Numbered from the stretch's first letter, positions 53,344 through 63,428 are shown. The stretch: DNA of 64,000 bases from Chryseobacterium hagamense (GCF_007991455.1 NZ_BJYJ01000002.1:1-64000), one strand, 5' to 3'. Numbers and translations: made by a program. Notes: generated from the sequence alone by a model not told the origin.

Positions 53344-53520
53344 ACCGACATTCAATTTATCAGATTCCATCAATTGCGTCGGACTTTGGCCCGATATGAA
53401 ATTGTAATTCCAAATTGGCTTTAGCCGAAATTTATTGTAGTTTTCAGCTGAAGCCGCTCCTTATCAGACGGATGGTAAATGGCATTCGTTCGAAATGCTC
53501 CGCATGACAATGCTGATCTC
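53344..53520. repeat. Hairpin-rich intergenic sequence (family D, single copy)
   Basis: Contains GGCTTTAGCC and TTTTCAGCTGAAGCCGCTCC elements and alternating short inverted repeats, similar in style to dispersed non-coding repeats. Only one copy is in the window, so the repeat status is an inference. 53521-53760 shows nothing clear. Confidence 0.35.
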
Positions 53521-53770
53521 TATTAATATTCGAATATTATACTTACACCGAACTCACGTTACGGTAAAATGAAAACGGATTAGATTTAAATCATTAATGG
53601 ATGGTTAAATAATAAGCTTATGTGATCTTTTAAAGGCGAAATCAAAAATGCGATGAAGTCAAACGGCTTTATGAACTTGGAAATTTTTAGTTTAAAAAAA
53701 GCTTTGCGGGCCTTACGTTCAAAGTTTAGAGCCTGGCAAACGAATTTGTTATAGTGGTTAAAAAGAAAAA

Positions 53771-53796
53771 ACAGCTCCTTAAAAAAGAAGCTGTTC
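53771..53796 (-). terminator. Terminator of DUF4293 gene
   Basis: AACAGCT (53771-53777) and AGCTGTT (53790-53796); on the minus strand followed by TTTTTTCTTTTT. Confidence 0.75.
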
Positions 53797-53820
53797 TCAC
53801 TCAAAAAAATCGTTGTAAGG

Positions 53821-54210
53821 TTATCGGAGTCTGTCCACAGATTTTACGAGCCTCTCATCTCTTTTGATGTATAAGTTTGCAATAAACAAACAGATCACCG
53901 CGATCAATGAAAAAACCGGCTCAATACCCTTCTCAGGAAAACTGATTCCTCCGGATAAGTTTAGAAGCCAGTACACCAATACACCAATCAACAAAGCGTT
54001 TATAATAATGCTGACGGTATTCAGCAAAATTTGTCTTTTTCTGTTTTTAAAGCTGAACACGCTCAGGAGCCCAACCAAAACAAGGATAATGCATCCGATA
54101 TTAATCACCGGAATACGGTCTGAAATAACCACATCCTGTGCCGTAATGAACAGGAACACCGCCGCCAAAACGGCTAAAAAAGTCCAAACAGTCTGTATTC
54201 TTTGTAACAT
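53821..54210 (-). CDS. DUF4293 membrane protein
   Basis: A 129-residue protein with four transmembrane helices (about 8-25, 34-52, 61-82, 96-114) starting MLQRIQTVWTFLA, the hallmark of DUF4293. I start at ATG 54210; the longer frame adds an unlikely leader. It lies divergent from rho. Function unknown; the family is found in Bacteroidota. Confidence 0.85.
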   Translation of the reverse strand: MLQRIQTVWTFLAVLAAVFLFITAQDVVISDRIPVINIGCIILVLVGLLSVFSFKNRKRQILLNTVSIIINALLIGVLVYWLLNLSGGISFPEKGIEPVFSLIAVICLFIANLYIKRDERLVKSVDRLR

Positions 54211-54355
54211 GGAATTTAAATTCCAGGCAAAAATAGCATAAATTTTGCACAATTCAAAAATAAGTGTAGATTTGCATTATACAAATGTACTTGAAAACAA
54301 AAGTCACCCGACTTACTTTTCTTACTCACAATTAATTACATTTTTTTACATAAAT

Positions 54356-56320
54356 ATGTTTAACATCGAAACGTTAAGGTCAAAATCCGTAACGGAACTG
54401 ACTAAAATCTTAAAGGATTTGGGCGTTAAAGTGGCAAGAAACAGCACTGAAAATGACAAAATCTTTGCTATTCTTGACTTTCAGGCATCAAATCCCAAAG
54501 TGGCAAAAGAATATTTCAACGCCACTGAAGCCAGTGTAACTACTGAAGAAAAACCGGCAGAAAAGCCTGCCAAAGCCCCTGCTAAAAAGGCTGCCCCGAG
54601 AAAGACGGCAGCGAAGGCAAAAGCAGAACCTAAAAAAGAAGCCGAGCCTCAGGCTGCAACGGAAGAAAAAGCGGAAGAAGTAAAACCTGCTGCCGAAGAA
54701 CAACTGAAACAAGCCGCCGAGCCACAGGAAATCACAACCGAACCTGCAGTTCCTGCAGAAGACCAGGCGGCAGCAACCAAGAAAAAAAGAAAGAGGGTTT
54801 CCCCGGCCAATACAGGCAATACAGAAGTGCTTCAGGAAAAACCGGAAGCTTCCGATACTTCGGAAACCCAGGAATCTGCTCCTGCAGAAGAAAAGCAGAA
54901 TACCAACCAGCCTCAGGTTCAGGCACGTTCCCAGAGAACACCGCATAACAATCCGCAACACAACAACGGAAACCAGAACCGGAACCAGAATCCGAATCAA
55001 CAGAATCAAAATCCGAATCAGCACAGACAGCAACAGCAGCATGCTGAACGAAACGATGATCAACAGCAAAATCAGAATCCCAACCAGCATCAGAATTCCA
55101 ATCAGCAAAGACAGCAACAGCAGCACGCGGAAAGGAATGACGATCAGCATCAGAACCAGAATCAGCATCAACACCATCAGCAGGAACAGAAAAAAGAATT
55201 CAGTTTCGACGGAATGGTAAGCATTGAGGGGGTTTTGGAAATCTTGCCGGATAATTACGGATTTTTGCGTTCATCGGATTTCAGCTATATTTCTTCTCCT
55301 GATGACGTTTATGTTTCTACTGCCCAGATCAGGAACTACAGCCTGAAAACGGGAGATACCGTACGGGGAATCGTAAGGCTTCCGAAAGAAGGCGAGAAAT
55401 ATTTTTCATTGCTGAAGCCTACGGAAGTTAACGGCAGAGACCTTGCCTTTATCAAAGACCGGGTTGCTTTTGAATATCTTACCCCGCTTTTCCCGGAAGA
55501 AAAATTCAATCTTACCGGAAACAATTCCACCATGTCTACCAGGATCGTCGATCTGATCGCGCCTATCGGAAAAGGGCAGCGTGCGATGATCGTGGCACAG
55601 CCGAAAACCGGTAAGACCATGCTGCTGAAAGATATCGCCAATTCTATTGCTTCCAATCATCCGGAAGTGTATATGATGGTTCTTCTGATCGACGAACGTC
55701 CGGAAGAGGTTACCGATATGGAAAGAAGCGTCAATGCAGAAGTGATTGCTTCTACTTTTGATGAAGCCGCTGAAAAACATGTGAAAGTAGCCAACCTTGT
55801 TTTGGCTAAAGCGCAGAGAATGGTGGAATGCGGACATGATGTCGTGATTTTACTAGACTCGATTACCCGATTGGCAAGAGCCTATAACACCGTAACTCCG
55901 GCTTCCGGTAAAGTATTGTCGGGTGGGGTGGATGCCAACGCCCTTCATAAGCCGAAAAGGTTCTTCGGAGCCGCAAGAAAGATTGAAGGCGGCGGGTCTT
56001 TAACGATTATCGCAACGGCACTTATTGACACCGGATCCAAAATGGATGAAGTGATCTTTGAAGAATTTAAAGGTACCGGAAACATGGAGCTTCAGCTTGA
56101 CCGGAAAATTGCCAACAGAAGAATTTATCCTGCGATTGACCTGGTTGCATCCAGTACACGTAGAGACGACCTTCTTCTGGATGAAGTAACTTCGCAGAGA
56201 ATGTGGATCCTCAGAAAATACCTTTCCGAAATGAATCCTGTGGAAGCGATGGAGTTTGTAAGCAAGAACATCAGAGGAACCCGTAACAACGAAGAATTCC
56301 TGATGTCGATGAATAAATAA
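54356..56320 (+). CDS. rho: Transcription termination factor Rho with long disordered insert
   Basis: A 654-residue Rho, far longer than the E. coli protein (419). Rho_N helical domain at 1-45 ([24 protein letters not shown]). An Ala/Lys/Glu/Pro-rich region follows at about 60-195, then an Asn/Gln/His-rich region at 197-280. The RNA-binding cold-shock domain is at about 281-365 ([25 protein letters not shown]). The hexameric ATPase carries Walker A QPKTGKT (415-421) and [16 protein letters not shown]. The start at 54356 is the conserved MFNIETL; the open frame to 54245 is fortuitous. In Bacteroides thetaiotaomicron the Rho insert drives phase separation and alters termination; a similar role is inferred here. 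Confidence 0.95.
   Translation: MFNIETLRSKSVTELTKILKDLGVKVARNSTENDKIFAILDFQASNPKVAKEYFNATEASVTTEEKPAEKPAKAPAKKAAPRKTAAKAKAEPKKEAEPQAATEEKAEEVKPAAEEQLKQAAEPQEITTEPAVPAEDQAAATKKKRKRVSPANTGNTEVLQEKPEASDTSETQESAPAEEKQNTNQPQVQARSQRTPHNNPQHNNGNQNRNQNPNQQNQNPNQHRQQQQHAERNDDQQQNQNPNQHQNSNQQRQQQQHAERNDDQHQNQNQHQHHQQEQKKEFSFDGMVSIEGVLEILPDNYGFLRSSDFSYISSPDDVYVSTAQIRNYSLKTGDTVRGIVRLPKEGEKYFSLLKPTEVNGRDLAFIKDRVAFEYLTPLFPEEKFNLTGNNSTMSTRIVDLIAPIGKGQRAMIVAQPKTGKTMLLKDIANSIASNHPEVYMMVLLIDERPEEVTDMERSVNAEVIASTFDEAAEKHVKVANLVLAKAQRMVECGHDVVILLDSITRLARAYNTVTPASGKVLSGGVDANALHKPKRFFGAARKIEGGGSLTIIATALIDTGSKMDEVIFEEFKGTGNMELQLDRKIANRRIYPAIDLVASSTRRDDLLLDEVTSQRMWILRKYLSEMNPVEAMEFVSKNIRGTRNNEEFLMSMNK
55025..55147 (+). 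repeat. 28-residue tandem repeat within rho insert
   Basis: [13 protein letters not shown] is encoded at 55025-55063 (residues 224-236) and 55109-55147 (residues 252-264). The two DNA copies differ at seven bases, all silent, so the amino-acid sequence has been conserved. Confidence 0.85.
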
Positions 56321-56347
56321 ATAATTGAATTTAATTTTTCATATAAA

Positions 56348-56373
56348 AAACACGGATCTTCTGATTCGTGTTT
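56348..56373 (+). terminator. rho terminator
   Basis: AAACACG (56348-56354) and CGTGTTT (56367-56373) form a stem, extended by partly paired bases, followed by TTTTT. Confidence 0.7.
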
Positions 56374-56505
56374 TTTTATGTAGGTCTCCGGCAAAAATAG
56401 ATATGCAATAAAATGAAATTAACAGTCGGTTTTATATATTCTAAAAACCAACGCATTCCGAATCAGAAAATCAATGTTAAAGATTTATTAAAGTAATCTG
56501 CATTT

Positions 56506-56537
56506 TTTGACTATGGATCAAATTATGACTAAATTTG
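56506..56537 (+). promoter_or_regulatory. sodA promoter
   Basis: TTTG (56506-56509) and TAAATTTG (56530-56537) with a 20-base gap match the Bacteroidota -33/-7 consensus; the leader before the ATG is about 20 bases. Confidence 0.65.
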
Positions 56538-56562
56538 AGTAATAACATTAAAAAATATAATT

Positions 56563-57159
56563 ATGTCATTTGAATTACCACAACTAGGATATGCTTATGA
56601 TGCATTAGAGCCTACTATCGATGCAAAAACAATGGAAATCCACCATACAAAACATCACCAGGCTTACGTTGACAATTTAAACAATGCCATTAAAGGAACA
56701 GACCTTGAGGGAAAAACAATAGAAGAAGTTTGCCAGACCGGAACGGATAAGCCGGCGGTAAGAAACAATGGAGGAGGACACTTCAACCATACCCTGTTCT
56801 GGGAAATCCTGACGCCGGGCGGAAGCAAGGAGCCGGTAGGAAATGTAAAAGCGGCTATTGAAACGTACGGAGGTTTTGACAAATTCAAAACTGATTTCTC
56901 CGATGCGGCTAAGACCAGATTCGGTTCAGGATGGGCCTGGCTGGTAAAAAATTCAGACGGTTCCGTTGCCGTAACTTCCACGCCAAATCAGGATAATCCA
57001 TTGATGCCGGTAGCTGACGTAAAAGGTACTCCGGTTTTAGGACTAGATGTTTGGGAACATGCTTACTACCTGAACTACCAAAACAGAAGACCTGACTATG
57101 TAACCGCATTCTTCGAAGTGGTAAACTGGGATAAAGTAGAGGAATTATTTAACAAATAG
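56563..57159 (+). CDS. sodA: Superoxide dismutase, Mn-type (Mn/Fe family)
   Basis: A 198-residue cytoplasmic SOD. Metal ligands: His27 in [13 protein letters not shown], His77 in [11 protein letters not shown], Asp163 and His167 in [20 protein letters not shown]. The second-sphere pattern, glycine before the second His and Gln144 in TPNQDNPLM, is that of the manganese type, though some members use either metal. Its own promoter and a following terminator make it monocistronic. Confidence 0.95.
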   Translation: MSFELPQLGYAYDALEPTIDAKTMEIHHTKHHQAYVDNLNNAIKGTDLEGKTIEEVCQTGTDKPAVRNNGGGHFNHTLFWEILTPGGSKEPVGNVKAAIETYGGFDKFKTDFSDAAKTRFGSGWAWLVKNSDGSVAVTSTPNQDNPLMPVADVKGTPVLGLDVWEHAYYLNYQNRRPDYVTAFFEVVNWDKVEELFNK

Positions 57160-57182
57160 TTCATTACGGTTTATAAAATAAG

Positions 57183-57210
57183 AAAGGTTCGGCATTGCGC
57201 TGAACCTTTT
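57183..57210. terminator. Bidirectional terminator
   Basis: AAAGGTTCGGC and GCTGAACCTTT pair with one mismatch around ATTGC, followed by T run, between convergent genes. Confidence 0.78.
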
Positions 57211-57219
57211 TTATTATAT

Positions 57220-57642
57220 TTAAAACCTGGCCGTATCACTTCCCGACAGCCCGTTCATCCTCAAGCCATACCGCCAGTTTACATAGGCGAAAACCTGATA
57301 GAGTTTATATTCAAACTTTAATCCGTATTTTTCTTTGGGGTCATAATCTATGGAGGATTCGATCACATTCCGGTACCGTCCGGAAGAATAGTACGAGTTC
57401 CATTCTGCGACGAGCTGGGTATTCCTGTTCTTAAGGTATGATTCGGTATACTGGCTGAGCGGCCTGGCGACGGCATTCAGGAAATAGTCAAACCGCGTAT
57501 CGATCACCGTAAGATCCCATTCTCCGTCGTCATTTTTGGCAGGTTTCATTTCATTCTTTTCCTTATCATTTGAAGACGCTGACTGCGCTGAACAGTTAAG
57601 CGTTAGAAAGGAAACTAGTAAGAGGACGATTGCATTTTTCAT
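57220..57642 (-). CDS. DUF6146-like lipoprotein
   Basis: A 140-residue lipoprotein (lipobox LTLNC, Cys17). The mature part DGEWDLTVIDTRFDYFLNAVARPLSQYTESYLKNRNTQLVAEWNSYYSSGRYRNVIESSIDYDPKEKYGLKFEYKLYQVFAYVNWRYGL resembles DUF6146, a flavobacterial family of unknown role. Exported, probably membrane-attached. Confidence 0.75.
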   Translation of the reverse strand: MKNAIVLLLVSFLTLNCSAQSASSNDKEKNEMKPAKNDDGEWDLTVIDTRFDYFLNAVARPLSQYTESYLKNRNTQLVAEWNSYYSSGRYRNVIESSIDYDPKEKYGLKFEYKLYQVFAYVNWRYGLRMNGLSGSDTARF

Positions 57643-57660
57643 ATCCGTACATTATAAAAA

Positions 57661-57683
57661 AAGACACTCAAAATGAGTGCCTT
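57661..57683 (-). terminator. Terminator of nuclease/phosphatase-family gene
   Basis: AAG-a-CACTC and GAGTG-c-CTT form the stem; minus-strand transcript ends in a long T run. Confidence 0.7.
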
Positions 57684-57689
57684 AAATTT

Positions 57690-58880
57690 TTAGGGTTCTT
57701 TCTGGAGAACGACAAACGCCGGAAAGTGGTCGCTGTATCCTCCTGTAAACTGATCGCCGTTCCAGGACCGGAAAGGGTAGCCTTTATAATTCCCTTCTTT
57801 ATTTACCAGATAGGCCGGTGCAAAGATTTCGGCTTTATAGACGGAATAGTCTTTCGTTACCTGATCGGAGATTAAATTTTTGGAAACGATAATCTGGTCG
57901 AACAGGTTCGGTGCATCCTGATAAGCCAGTGAAGCAACCCCTTTTTTGTATAAAGGATACATCAGGTTTAAATAAGGATTGGCGTCGCTGAGATCTTTCG
58001 GACTTGGCTGGGCCTTAAGATAGTTTTTTAAGCTTGAGCTTACCGGATCATCGTTAAAGTCGCCCATAGCAAATAACTTGGTGGACGGGTCGGCTGCTCT
58101 CACGCTGTCCATCTGCTGTTTCAGTAAAGCGGCAGCTGCATTTCTTTTAGGTAAGGAAATCGCTTCGCCTCCTCTTCTGGAGGGCCAGTGGTTCATAAAG
58201 AAAGCCACTTTCTCATTATCCAGAAACCCCGTTACCACCAGGATATCCCGGGTATATTCTCTCCGGCCGTCATCACCGAAAACTTTCAGTTCCTTTTTAA
58301 GGGAGTTGGTAGGGGTAAATCTTCTCTTCTGATAAATTAAAGCCACATCAATTCCCCTGTAATCGTAGGAATTGTAGTGAATAATTCCGTAATCGTATTT
58401 TTTTAAGGCCGGCTCATTAATCAGATCCTGGATCACCTGCCGGTTTTCAACTTCGATAAGGCCTACCACTGCCGGTGCCGTTTTGGTATACTGAGCGCCT
58501 AATTCGGAAATTACTTTGGCTTCGTTGGCTAATTTTGCTTTATAAATTTTGGAATTGTAATTCTTTGCGCTTTTCGGGGTGAATTCATCGGCACCGCTCT
58601 GGTAACGGACCACTTTCTTGCCGTTCAGGGCACCGTCGCTCCACGGGCCGTCGTATTTTTCTGCTTCCAGAAATTTCACCGAATCTACCGGGATGCTTCT
58701 GTGGAAAGCCGGATTCCTGATGTCTTTGGTCCCGTCGATATAATCTGCCGAGCGAATGGTGTCCCATAGGTTTTCTACATTCAAAAAACCAACGGTGGCT
58801 ACTTTCCTCAGTTTTCCCTGCTGTTGTGAAAATGCCATGACTGACAAAATGATGGCAAAAAAACTCAAAAATTTCTTCAT
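57690..58880 (-). CDS. Exported endonuclease/exonuclease/phosphatase-family protein
   Basis: A 396-residue protein with a signal peptide (1-18, ending AFSQ). EEP-fold motifs: VGFLNVENLWD (metal Asn/Glu), VVGLIEVENRQV, GIDVALIYQKRRF, FFMNHWPSRRGGE (His), FAMGDFNDDP and GYSDHFPAFVVL. The metal and catalytic set (N, E, D, H, DxND, SDH) is complete. It cleaves phosphodiester or phosphomonoester bonds outside the cytoplasm. It lies divergent from the TonB receptor/DUF5689 pair, with which such enzymes are commonly grouped in Flavobacteriia. Confidence 0.9.
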   Translation of the reverse strand: MKKFLSFFAIILSVMAFSQQQGKLRKVATVGFLNVENLWDTIRSADYIDGTKDIRNPAFHRSIPVDSVKFLEAEKYDGPWSDGALNGKKVVRYQSGADEFTPKSAKNYNSKIYKAKLANEAKVISELGAQYTKTAPAVVGLIEVENRQVIQDLINEPALKKYDYGIIHYNSYDYRGIDVALIYQKRRFTPTNSLKKELKVFGDDGRREYTRDILVVTGFLDNEKVAFFMNHWPSRRGGEAISLPKRNAAAALLKQQMDSVRAADPSTKLFAMGDFNDDPVSSSLKNYLKAQPSPKDLSDANPYLNLMYPLYKKGVASLAYQDAPNLFDQIIVSKNLISDQVTKDYSVYKAEIFAPAYLVNKEGNYKGYPFRSWNGDQFTGGYSDHFPAFVVLQKEP

Positions 58881-59039
58881 TCTCTTAGAGTTGTATTAAT
58901 ATTATTTAATCTGCAAATTTACTTTTTTTTAATTCACCCCATTTTAAATATTTGTAAATTTAAAATATGGTATTCCTGTTTTTTATCTATAATCATTCTT
59001 AAAAGTTTGCAATGTTAAGAAAAAATAACGTTAAAAAGG

Positions 59040-59068
59040 TTGTAAATTCTAAATTTTGACTAAATTTG
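59040..59068 (+). promoter_or_regulatory. Promoter of TonB receptor-DUF5689 operon
   Basis: TTG (59040-59042) and TAAATTTG (59061-59068) with an 18-base gap. The predicted leader is about 55-60 bases. Confidence 0.6.
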
Positions 59069-59130
59069 TCGCCCCAACTTTTAAACTGTTGAGAATTAAC
59101 GCGAAAAGTATTTAAAAAATAAATATACTC

Positions 59131-61983
59131 ATGATTAAAAAACTATCATTAGTCTCTTTATTTACTTTGCTTCCGGCATCTTATTATTTTGCACAGACTA
59201 CGGTCTCTGCTTATCTGAAAGATGCTGAAGGAAAGCCCGTTGAAAGGGCAGAAGTAGATCTGAAAGGGAATGACAATGATGTAACGGCTGACAAAATCGG
59301 ATACTTCCAGTTTGTAGACCTGAAGCCGGGGCATTACCAAATTGTGATTACAAAACCGAATTACGAAACCAAAGTAATGGAGTTTGATGTGATGGACAAT
59401 GAGAAAAGAAAGGATTTAGGGACCGTTACCCTATATTCTGCACTTACCAGCGCGGACCAGGGCTTAGCTATTATTGATAACAGCGGCAGCGATGGTGAAG
59501 ACAGCAGCAGCGGCCAGGCTTCTACGGTAGGCTTACTACAGTCATCCCAGGATATTTTCAACAGAATTGCGGCTTTCGACCTGGGGTTTTATTGGTTCCG
59601 TCCGCGAGGAATTGACGGCAGAACTTCCGAAAATATGCTGAATGGGGTGTCGATGGTAAAATCAGACAACGGAAATGTAGACTTTTCCAATTGGGGAGGG
59701 CTTAATGAAATCGTAAGATATCCGGAAATCTCTACCAATCATTCCCCGTCAGAATATGCATTTGGCGGAGCAAGCGGGATTATTTATAAGAATACGAAAG
59801 CCAGCGAATACAGAAAAGGATTTCAGGCGACTTATTCTATTACCAACAGGAATTACCGCCAGAGGGTTTCTTTGAGATATACTTCGGGTATGAGTAAAAA
59901 AGGCTGGGCATTTACCGTGATGGGAGCTAAAAGATGGGCGGAAGAAGGGATCCAGGAAGGTACATTTTATGATGCTTATGGTACTTATTTAGGAGTAGAA
60001 AAGAGATTTAATGATAATCACACGATTACTTTCAACGCCTTTGCTTCACCTTTCAGAAGATCTACCTCCAGCCCGAATACGCAGGAAGTATACGATTACA
60101 GAGGGGTGCATTACAATTCTTACTGGGGATGGCAGAATGGCGAAAAAAGAAATGAAAGGGTAAGAAAAGGCTTTCAGCCGATTTTCCAGTTACAGGATTT
60201 CTGGAAAATCAATAAAAAATCGAATTTATGGACTTCCGTTTCTTATCAGTTCGGAAAGGATAAAGGATCAAGACTGGACTGGCAGAACGCACAAAACCCG
60301 TCTCCGACTTATTATAAGAAATTGCCAAGCTATTACATGAACAGCATTACCTATAATGCCTATCATAATAATACGGACCCTTCACTTTATACACAGTTAA
60401 AAGAAGGATACGATCAGGCACTTCAGGACTGGACCAGTAACAATACGGATGTTACTCAGCTTAACTGGAATAATCTGTATGCAGCCAACCGGAACAGTGC
60501 CAACGGTAGTGCCAAATATTTCCTTGTCAACGATGTAAGCGATGATAAAGTGTTCAATGCAGCTACCCATTATACTTATAACTTCAATGATCAGACAAGA
60601 TTTTTATTAAATGTTTCTTATCAGAACTTTAAGTCTGAATACTATAGAGAGATCAACGATTTATTGGGAGCGCAATACGCCCTGAATGTTGATCCTTTTG
60701 CAGATTCCAACAGAAGGGGATCGTCAGGTCTGTATAACATTGCTGATACAGAGACCCAAAAGCATGAGGGAGACAAAATAAACTACAACTACATCCTGAG
60801 AAGACAGGAGGTAAAGATCAATCCAGGACTAAAGCTGTCTATCGGGCAGTTTGATGTTTTTGCCAGTGCTATGGCAGGATATTCCACTTCCAACAGGGAA
60901 GGGCTATTCCAGAACTACCTGTACCAAAACAATTCTTTAGGAGAGAGCAAAGATTTCAACTACTGGAATTATGGTCTTAAAGGCCAGGTAATTTACAGGC
61001 TGAACGGAAGAAATTTCTTTGTTTACAACGGCGCCTATTTTTCACAGGCCCCTTTCCTGGATGATATCTTCGTTAATGCAAGGCTGAATAACTATTCGGT
61101 TCCGAACATTAAAAGTGCGGTAATAAGCGCAAACGATATCAGCTATGTAATGTCTACGCCTTTCCTAAAATTACGAGCCACAGCCTATATCGTGAACACG
61201 CAGAATGACACCAATGTTCAGCGATTCTTTGCAGACGGACTGACGATTAGTGTCGACAATACCGATACCGGAGGATCTGAAGACAAAACGGCCAGTGCAT
61301 TTGTTACTCAAACGATGTCCAACGTAAGCAAACGGAATATGGGAGCTGAATTGGGTGTGGATGTTAAAGTATTGCCTACCTTATCTTTACAGGGAGTTGC
61401 CAGCTGGGGAGATTATAAATATACAAACAACCCGAATGTATATATCTCTTCCGACGTAATGGCGGCTCCGTTTGCCAATTTGGGTACGGCCTACATCAAA
61501 GATTTCAAGGTGGGTGGAACTGCTCAAAAAGCATTCTCCGCAGGATTCAGATATAATTCTCCGAAATACTGGTGGTTTGGCGGAAGCTGGAATTATATGG
61601 ATGATAACAACCTTGATCCTTCCGCGATCCTCAGAACCAATGAATTTATCCAGAACAATAACAGCAATACCCCTTTCGTCAACCTTAACGACGAGAAAGT
61701 AGACCGTTATATGAGACAGGTACAGCTTCCTTCCGCATTTTTCTTAAATGCAAATGCAGGAAAATCCTGGATGCTTGGTAAATACTACGTTCTGGTTTCC
61801 GCTTCCGTAAATAATATCCTTGATAATACAAGATACATTACAGGCGGTTTTGAACAGATCCGCAGTTCAAACGGAAATGTGGATTTTGAAAACGACTACA
61901 ACAGCAAGTATCCTAATTTTGCTCCGAAATACTGGTACAACCAGGGTCGTTCTTATTTTATTAATTTACAGGTCAGATTCTAA
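59131..61983 (+). CDS. TonB-dependent receptor with carboxypeptidase-regulatory-like domain
   Basis: A 950-residue outer-membrane protein. Signal peptide 1-22; a CarboxypepD_reg-like Ig domain (about 23-105, TVSAYLKDAEGKPVERAEVDLKGNDNDVTADKIGYFQFVDLKPGHYQIVI); a plug with an acidic GSDGEDSSSG stretch; and a beta-barrel ending GRSYFINLQVRF. The DUF5689 lipoprotein gene follows after 23 bases, and the pair resembles a SusC/SusD-like uptake couple in layout. With the divergent EEP enzyme the likely substrate is a phosphorus-containing polymer such as nucleic acid, but this is inference. Confidence 0.9.
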   Translation: MIKKLSLVSLFTLLPASYYFAQTTVSAYLKDAEGKPVERAEVDLKGNDNDVTADKIGYFQFVDLKPGHYQIVITKPNYETKVMEFDVMDNEKRKDLGTVTLYSALTSADQGLAIIDNSGSDGEDSSSGQASTVGLLQSSQDIFNRIAAFDLGFYWFRPRGIDGRTSENMLNGVSMVKSDNGNVDFSNWGGLNEIVRYPEISTNHSPSEYAFGGASGIIYKNTKASEYRKGFQATYSITNRNYRQRVSLRYTSGMSKKGWAFTVMGAKRWAEEGIQEGTFYDAYGTYLGVEKRFNDNHTITFNAFASPFRRSTSSPNTQEVYDYRGVHYNSYWGWQNGEKRNERVRKGFQPIFQLQDFWKINKKSNLWTSVSYQFGKDKGSRLDWQNAQNPSPTYYKKLPSYYMNSITYNAYHNNTDPSLYTQLKEGYDQALQDWTSNNTDVTQLNWNNLYAANRNSANGSAKYFLVNDVSDDKVFNAATHYTYNFNDQTRFLLNVSYQNFKSEYYREINDLLGAQYALNVDPFADSNRRGSSGLYNIADTETQKHEGDKINYNYILRRQEVKINPGLKLSIGQFDVFASAMAGYSTSNREGLFQNYLYQNNSLGESKDFNYWNYGLKGQVIYRLNGRNFFVYNGAYFSQAPFLDDIFVNARLNNYSVPNIKSAVISANDISYVMSTPFLKLRATAYIVNTQNDTNVQRFFADGLTISVDNTDTGGSEDKTASAFVTQTMSNVSKRNMGAELGVDVKVLPTLSLQGVASWGDYKYTNNPNVYISSDVMAAPFANLGTAYIKDFKVGGTAQKAFSAGFRYNSPKYWWFGGSWNYMDDNNLDPSAILRTNEFIQNNNSNTPFVNLNDEKVDRYMRQVQLPSAFFLNANAGKSWMLGKYYVLVSASVNNILDNTRYITGGFEQIRSSNGNVDFENDYNSKYPNFAPKYWYNQGRSYFINLQVRF

Positions 61984-62006
61984 AAATAACTCAGAAATAT
62001 AAAAAA

Positions 62007-63428
62007 ATGAATATAAAGAATTTCTTAAAAATCAGTTTGGGTGCAGCGGTATTGGGAGCTGCCCAGATTTCTTGTATCCATGAAGACAAATGGGATGCAC
62101 CGGAGATTGTGTGTAATAATAAGTTTGCAGCGCCTACCAAGACTATGGCTGAGGTGGTGTCATTAGCACCAGCTACTTCTGCAACTACTTATACAGGCAC
62201 AGTTTATAAAATTCCCGTGGAAGATGCAACGCATCCTGCCGTAATTTTTGATGGCTACGTAGTATCATCAGATGAAAATGGAAACTTTTATAAAACGATT
62301 ACTTTTCAGGATAAGCCGGAAAATCCAACGGTTGGGTTGACCATAGGAATCAACAAGTCCATGAATTATACAGACTATCCTGTAGGTGCTCATATCAGAA
62401 TCAAGGCCAACGGAATGTTGATCGGTAAATCTTCCGGAGCCATTACGCTGGGAGTTGAAGATCCTAATTATTCCATTGGCAGAATTCCGGAATCTATTAT
62501 CGGAAGATATGTGTCAGGAGTATGTAACGGATCCGGGCTGGAAATCGTTAAAATTGTACCAAGAGAAATAAAACTTTCCGATATCGGTAATAGCAACAGC
62601 AACTGGATTAATACTTTGGTTACCGTGAAAAATGTTCAGTTTACAAAAACTGAAATCGGAAAACCATTGGTGGATGTGGATATTTCCGGAAATAATGTTG
62701 ATACAAGCAGAAACTTGGTTGATGCTAACGGAGGAACTACAATTATCAGAACCGATGCCTTCTTCAAGCCTGCTGCTTACCAGATTCCAAATGCCAGCGG
62801 AGATATTACTTTTGTATTAACCCGTTATAATGCAACTTATCAGGGAGCCATCAGAGGAATTAACGATATTAACTTTAAAAATACAAGATTTGCTGAAGGT
62901 ATTATTGGAGGTACTGCGATCACTTATTCCGGCTCGTTTACTGAAAATTTTGAAAGCTATGCCAATGATAATGCTCTTTTCCCTAAATATCTTAACTATG
63001 CTTTCGTTGGAAACAGATATTGGCAGGTAAAAACCTTCAGTAATAACAAATATATTCAGTTATCGGCTAACGGAGGTGCTGCTAATACCGCTTATACTAA
63101 CTATTTCATGGTTCCTGTAGACTTCACAGCTGCTAACACTTTGGCGTTTAAAGTTAATGTAGGCTTTTATAATGGTGCCGCACTTAAGGTATATACTACA
63201 ACAAATTATACGCCGGGTGCAGACATTACAACAGCCACCCTAAATGAGATTACATCAAATTTCAGTTTTCCTGTTGCACCGACTAGCGGTTATGGCACTT
63301 TAGCCTCTGCCGGTACGTACAGTCTTCCTGCATCGCTTACAGGAAACGGATTCATTGTATTTAAGTATGAAGGAAACAGTTCAAGTATTACTACGACTTA
63401 CCAATTGGATGATATTACCGTTCAATAA
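62007..63428 (+). CDS. DUF5689 lipoprotein
   Basis: A 473-residue lipoprotein with lipobox AQISC (Cys23). The DUF5689 region (about 40-290) contains GTVYKIPVEDATHPAVIFDGYVVSSDENGNFYKTITFQD and VGLTIGINKSMNYTDYPVGAHIRIKANGMLIG, an OB-fold-like pattern. The C-terminal part (about 300-473, YSGSFTENFESYANDNALFPKYLNYAFVGNRYWQVK ... YQLDDITVQ) resembles a choice-of-anchor J / cleaved-adhesin jellyroll. Partner of the upstream TonB receptor. A terminator follows at 63452-63478. Confidence 0.87.
   Translation: MNIKNFLKISLGAAVLGAAQISCIHEDKWDAPEIVCNNKFAAPTKTMAEVVSLAPATSATTYTGTVYKIPVEDATHPAVIFDGYVVSSDENGNFYKTITFQDKPENPTVGLTIGINKSMNYTDYPVGAHIRIKANGMLIGKSSGAITLGVEDPNYSIGRIPESIIGRYVSGVCNGSGLEIVKIVPREIKLSDIGNSNSNWINTLVTVKNVQFTKTEIGKPLVDVDISGNNVDTSRNLVDANGGTTIIRTDAFFKPAAYQIPNASGDITFVLTRYNATYQGAIRGINDINFKNTRFAEGIIGGTAITYSGSFTENFESYANDNALFPKYLNYAFVGNRYWQVKTFSNNKYIQLSANGGAANTAYTNYFMVPVDFTAANTLAFKVNVGFYNGAALKVYTTTNYTPGADITTATLNEITSNFSFPVAPTSGYGTLASAGTYSLPASLTGNGFIVFKYEGNSSSITTTYQLDDITVQ

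Noticed and set aside
53586..53804. 72-codon frame (MSENSFFFKELFFLFNHYNKF)
   Set aside because: It runs through the DUF4293 terminator hairpin, is Phe/Lys-rich from AT-rich DNA and has no operon context.
54245..54355. Upstream extension of rho
   Set aside because: The added residues overlap the divergent promoter region and lack protein-like character, while [11 protein letters not shown] is the conserved Rho start.
54488..55177. Long minus-strand frame opposite the rho insert (Leu/Arg/Ser-rich)
   Set aside because: It is the antisense reading of Gln/Asn/Ala/Lys codons in the low-complexity region, with no start context or homology.
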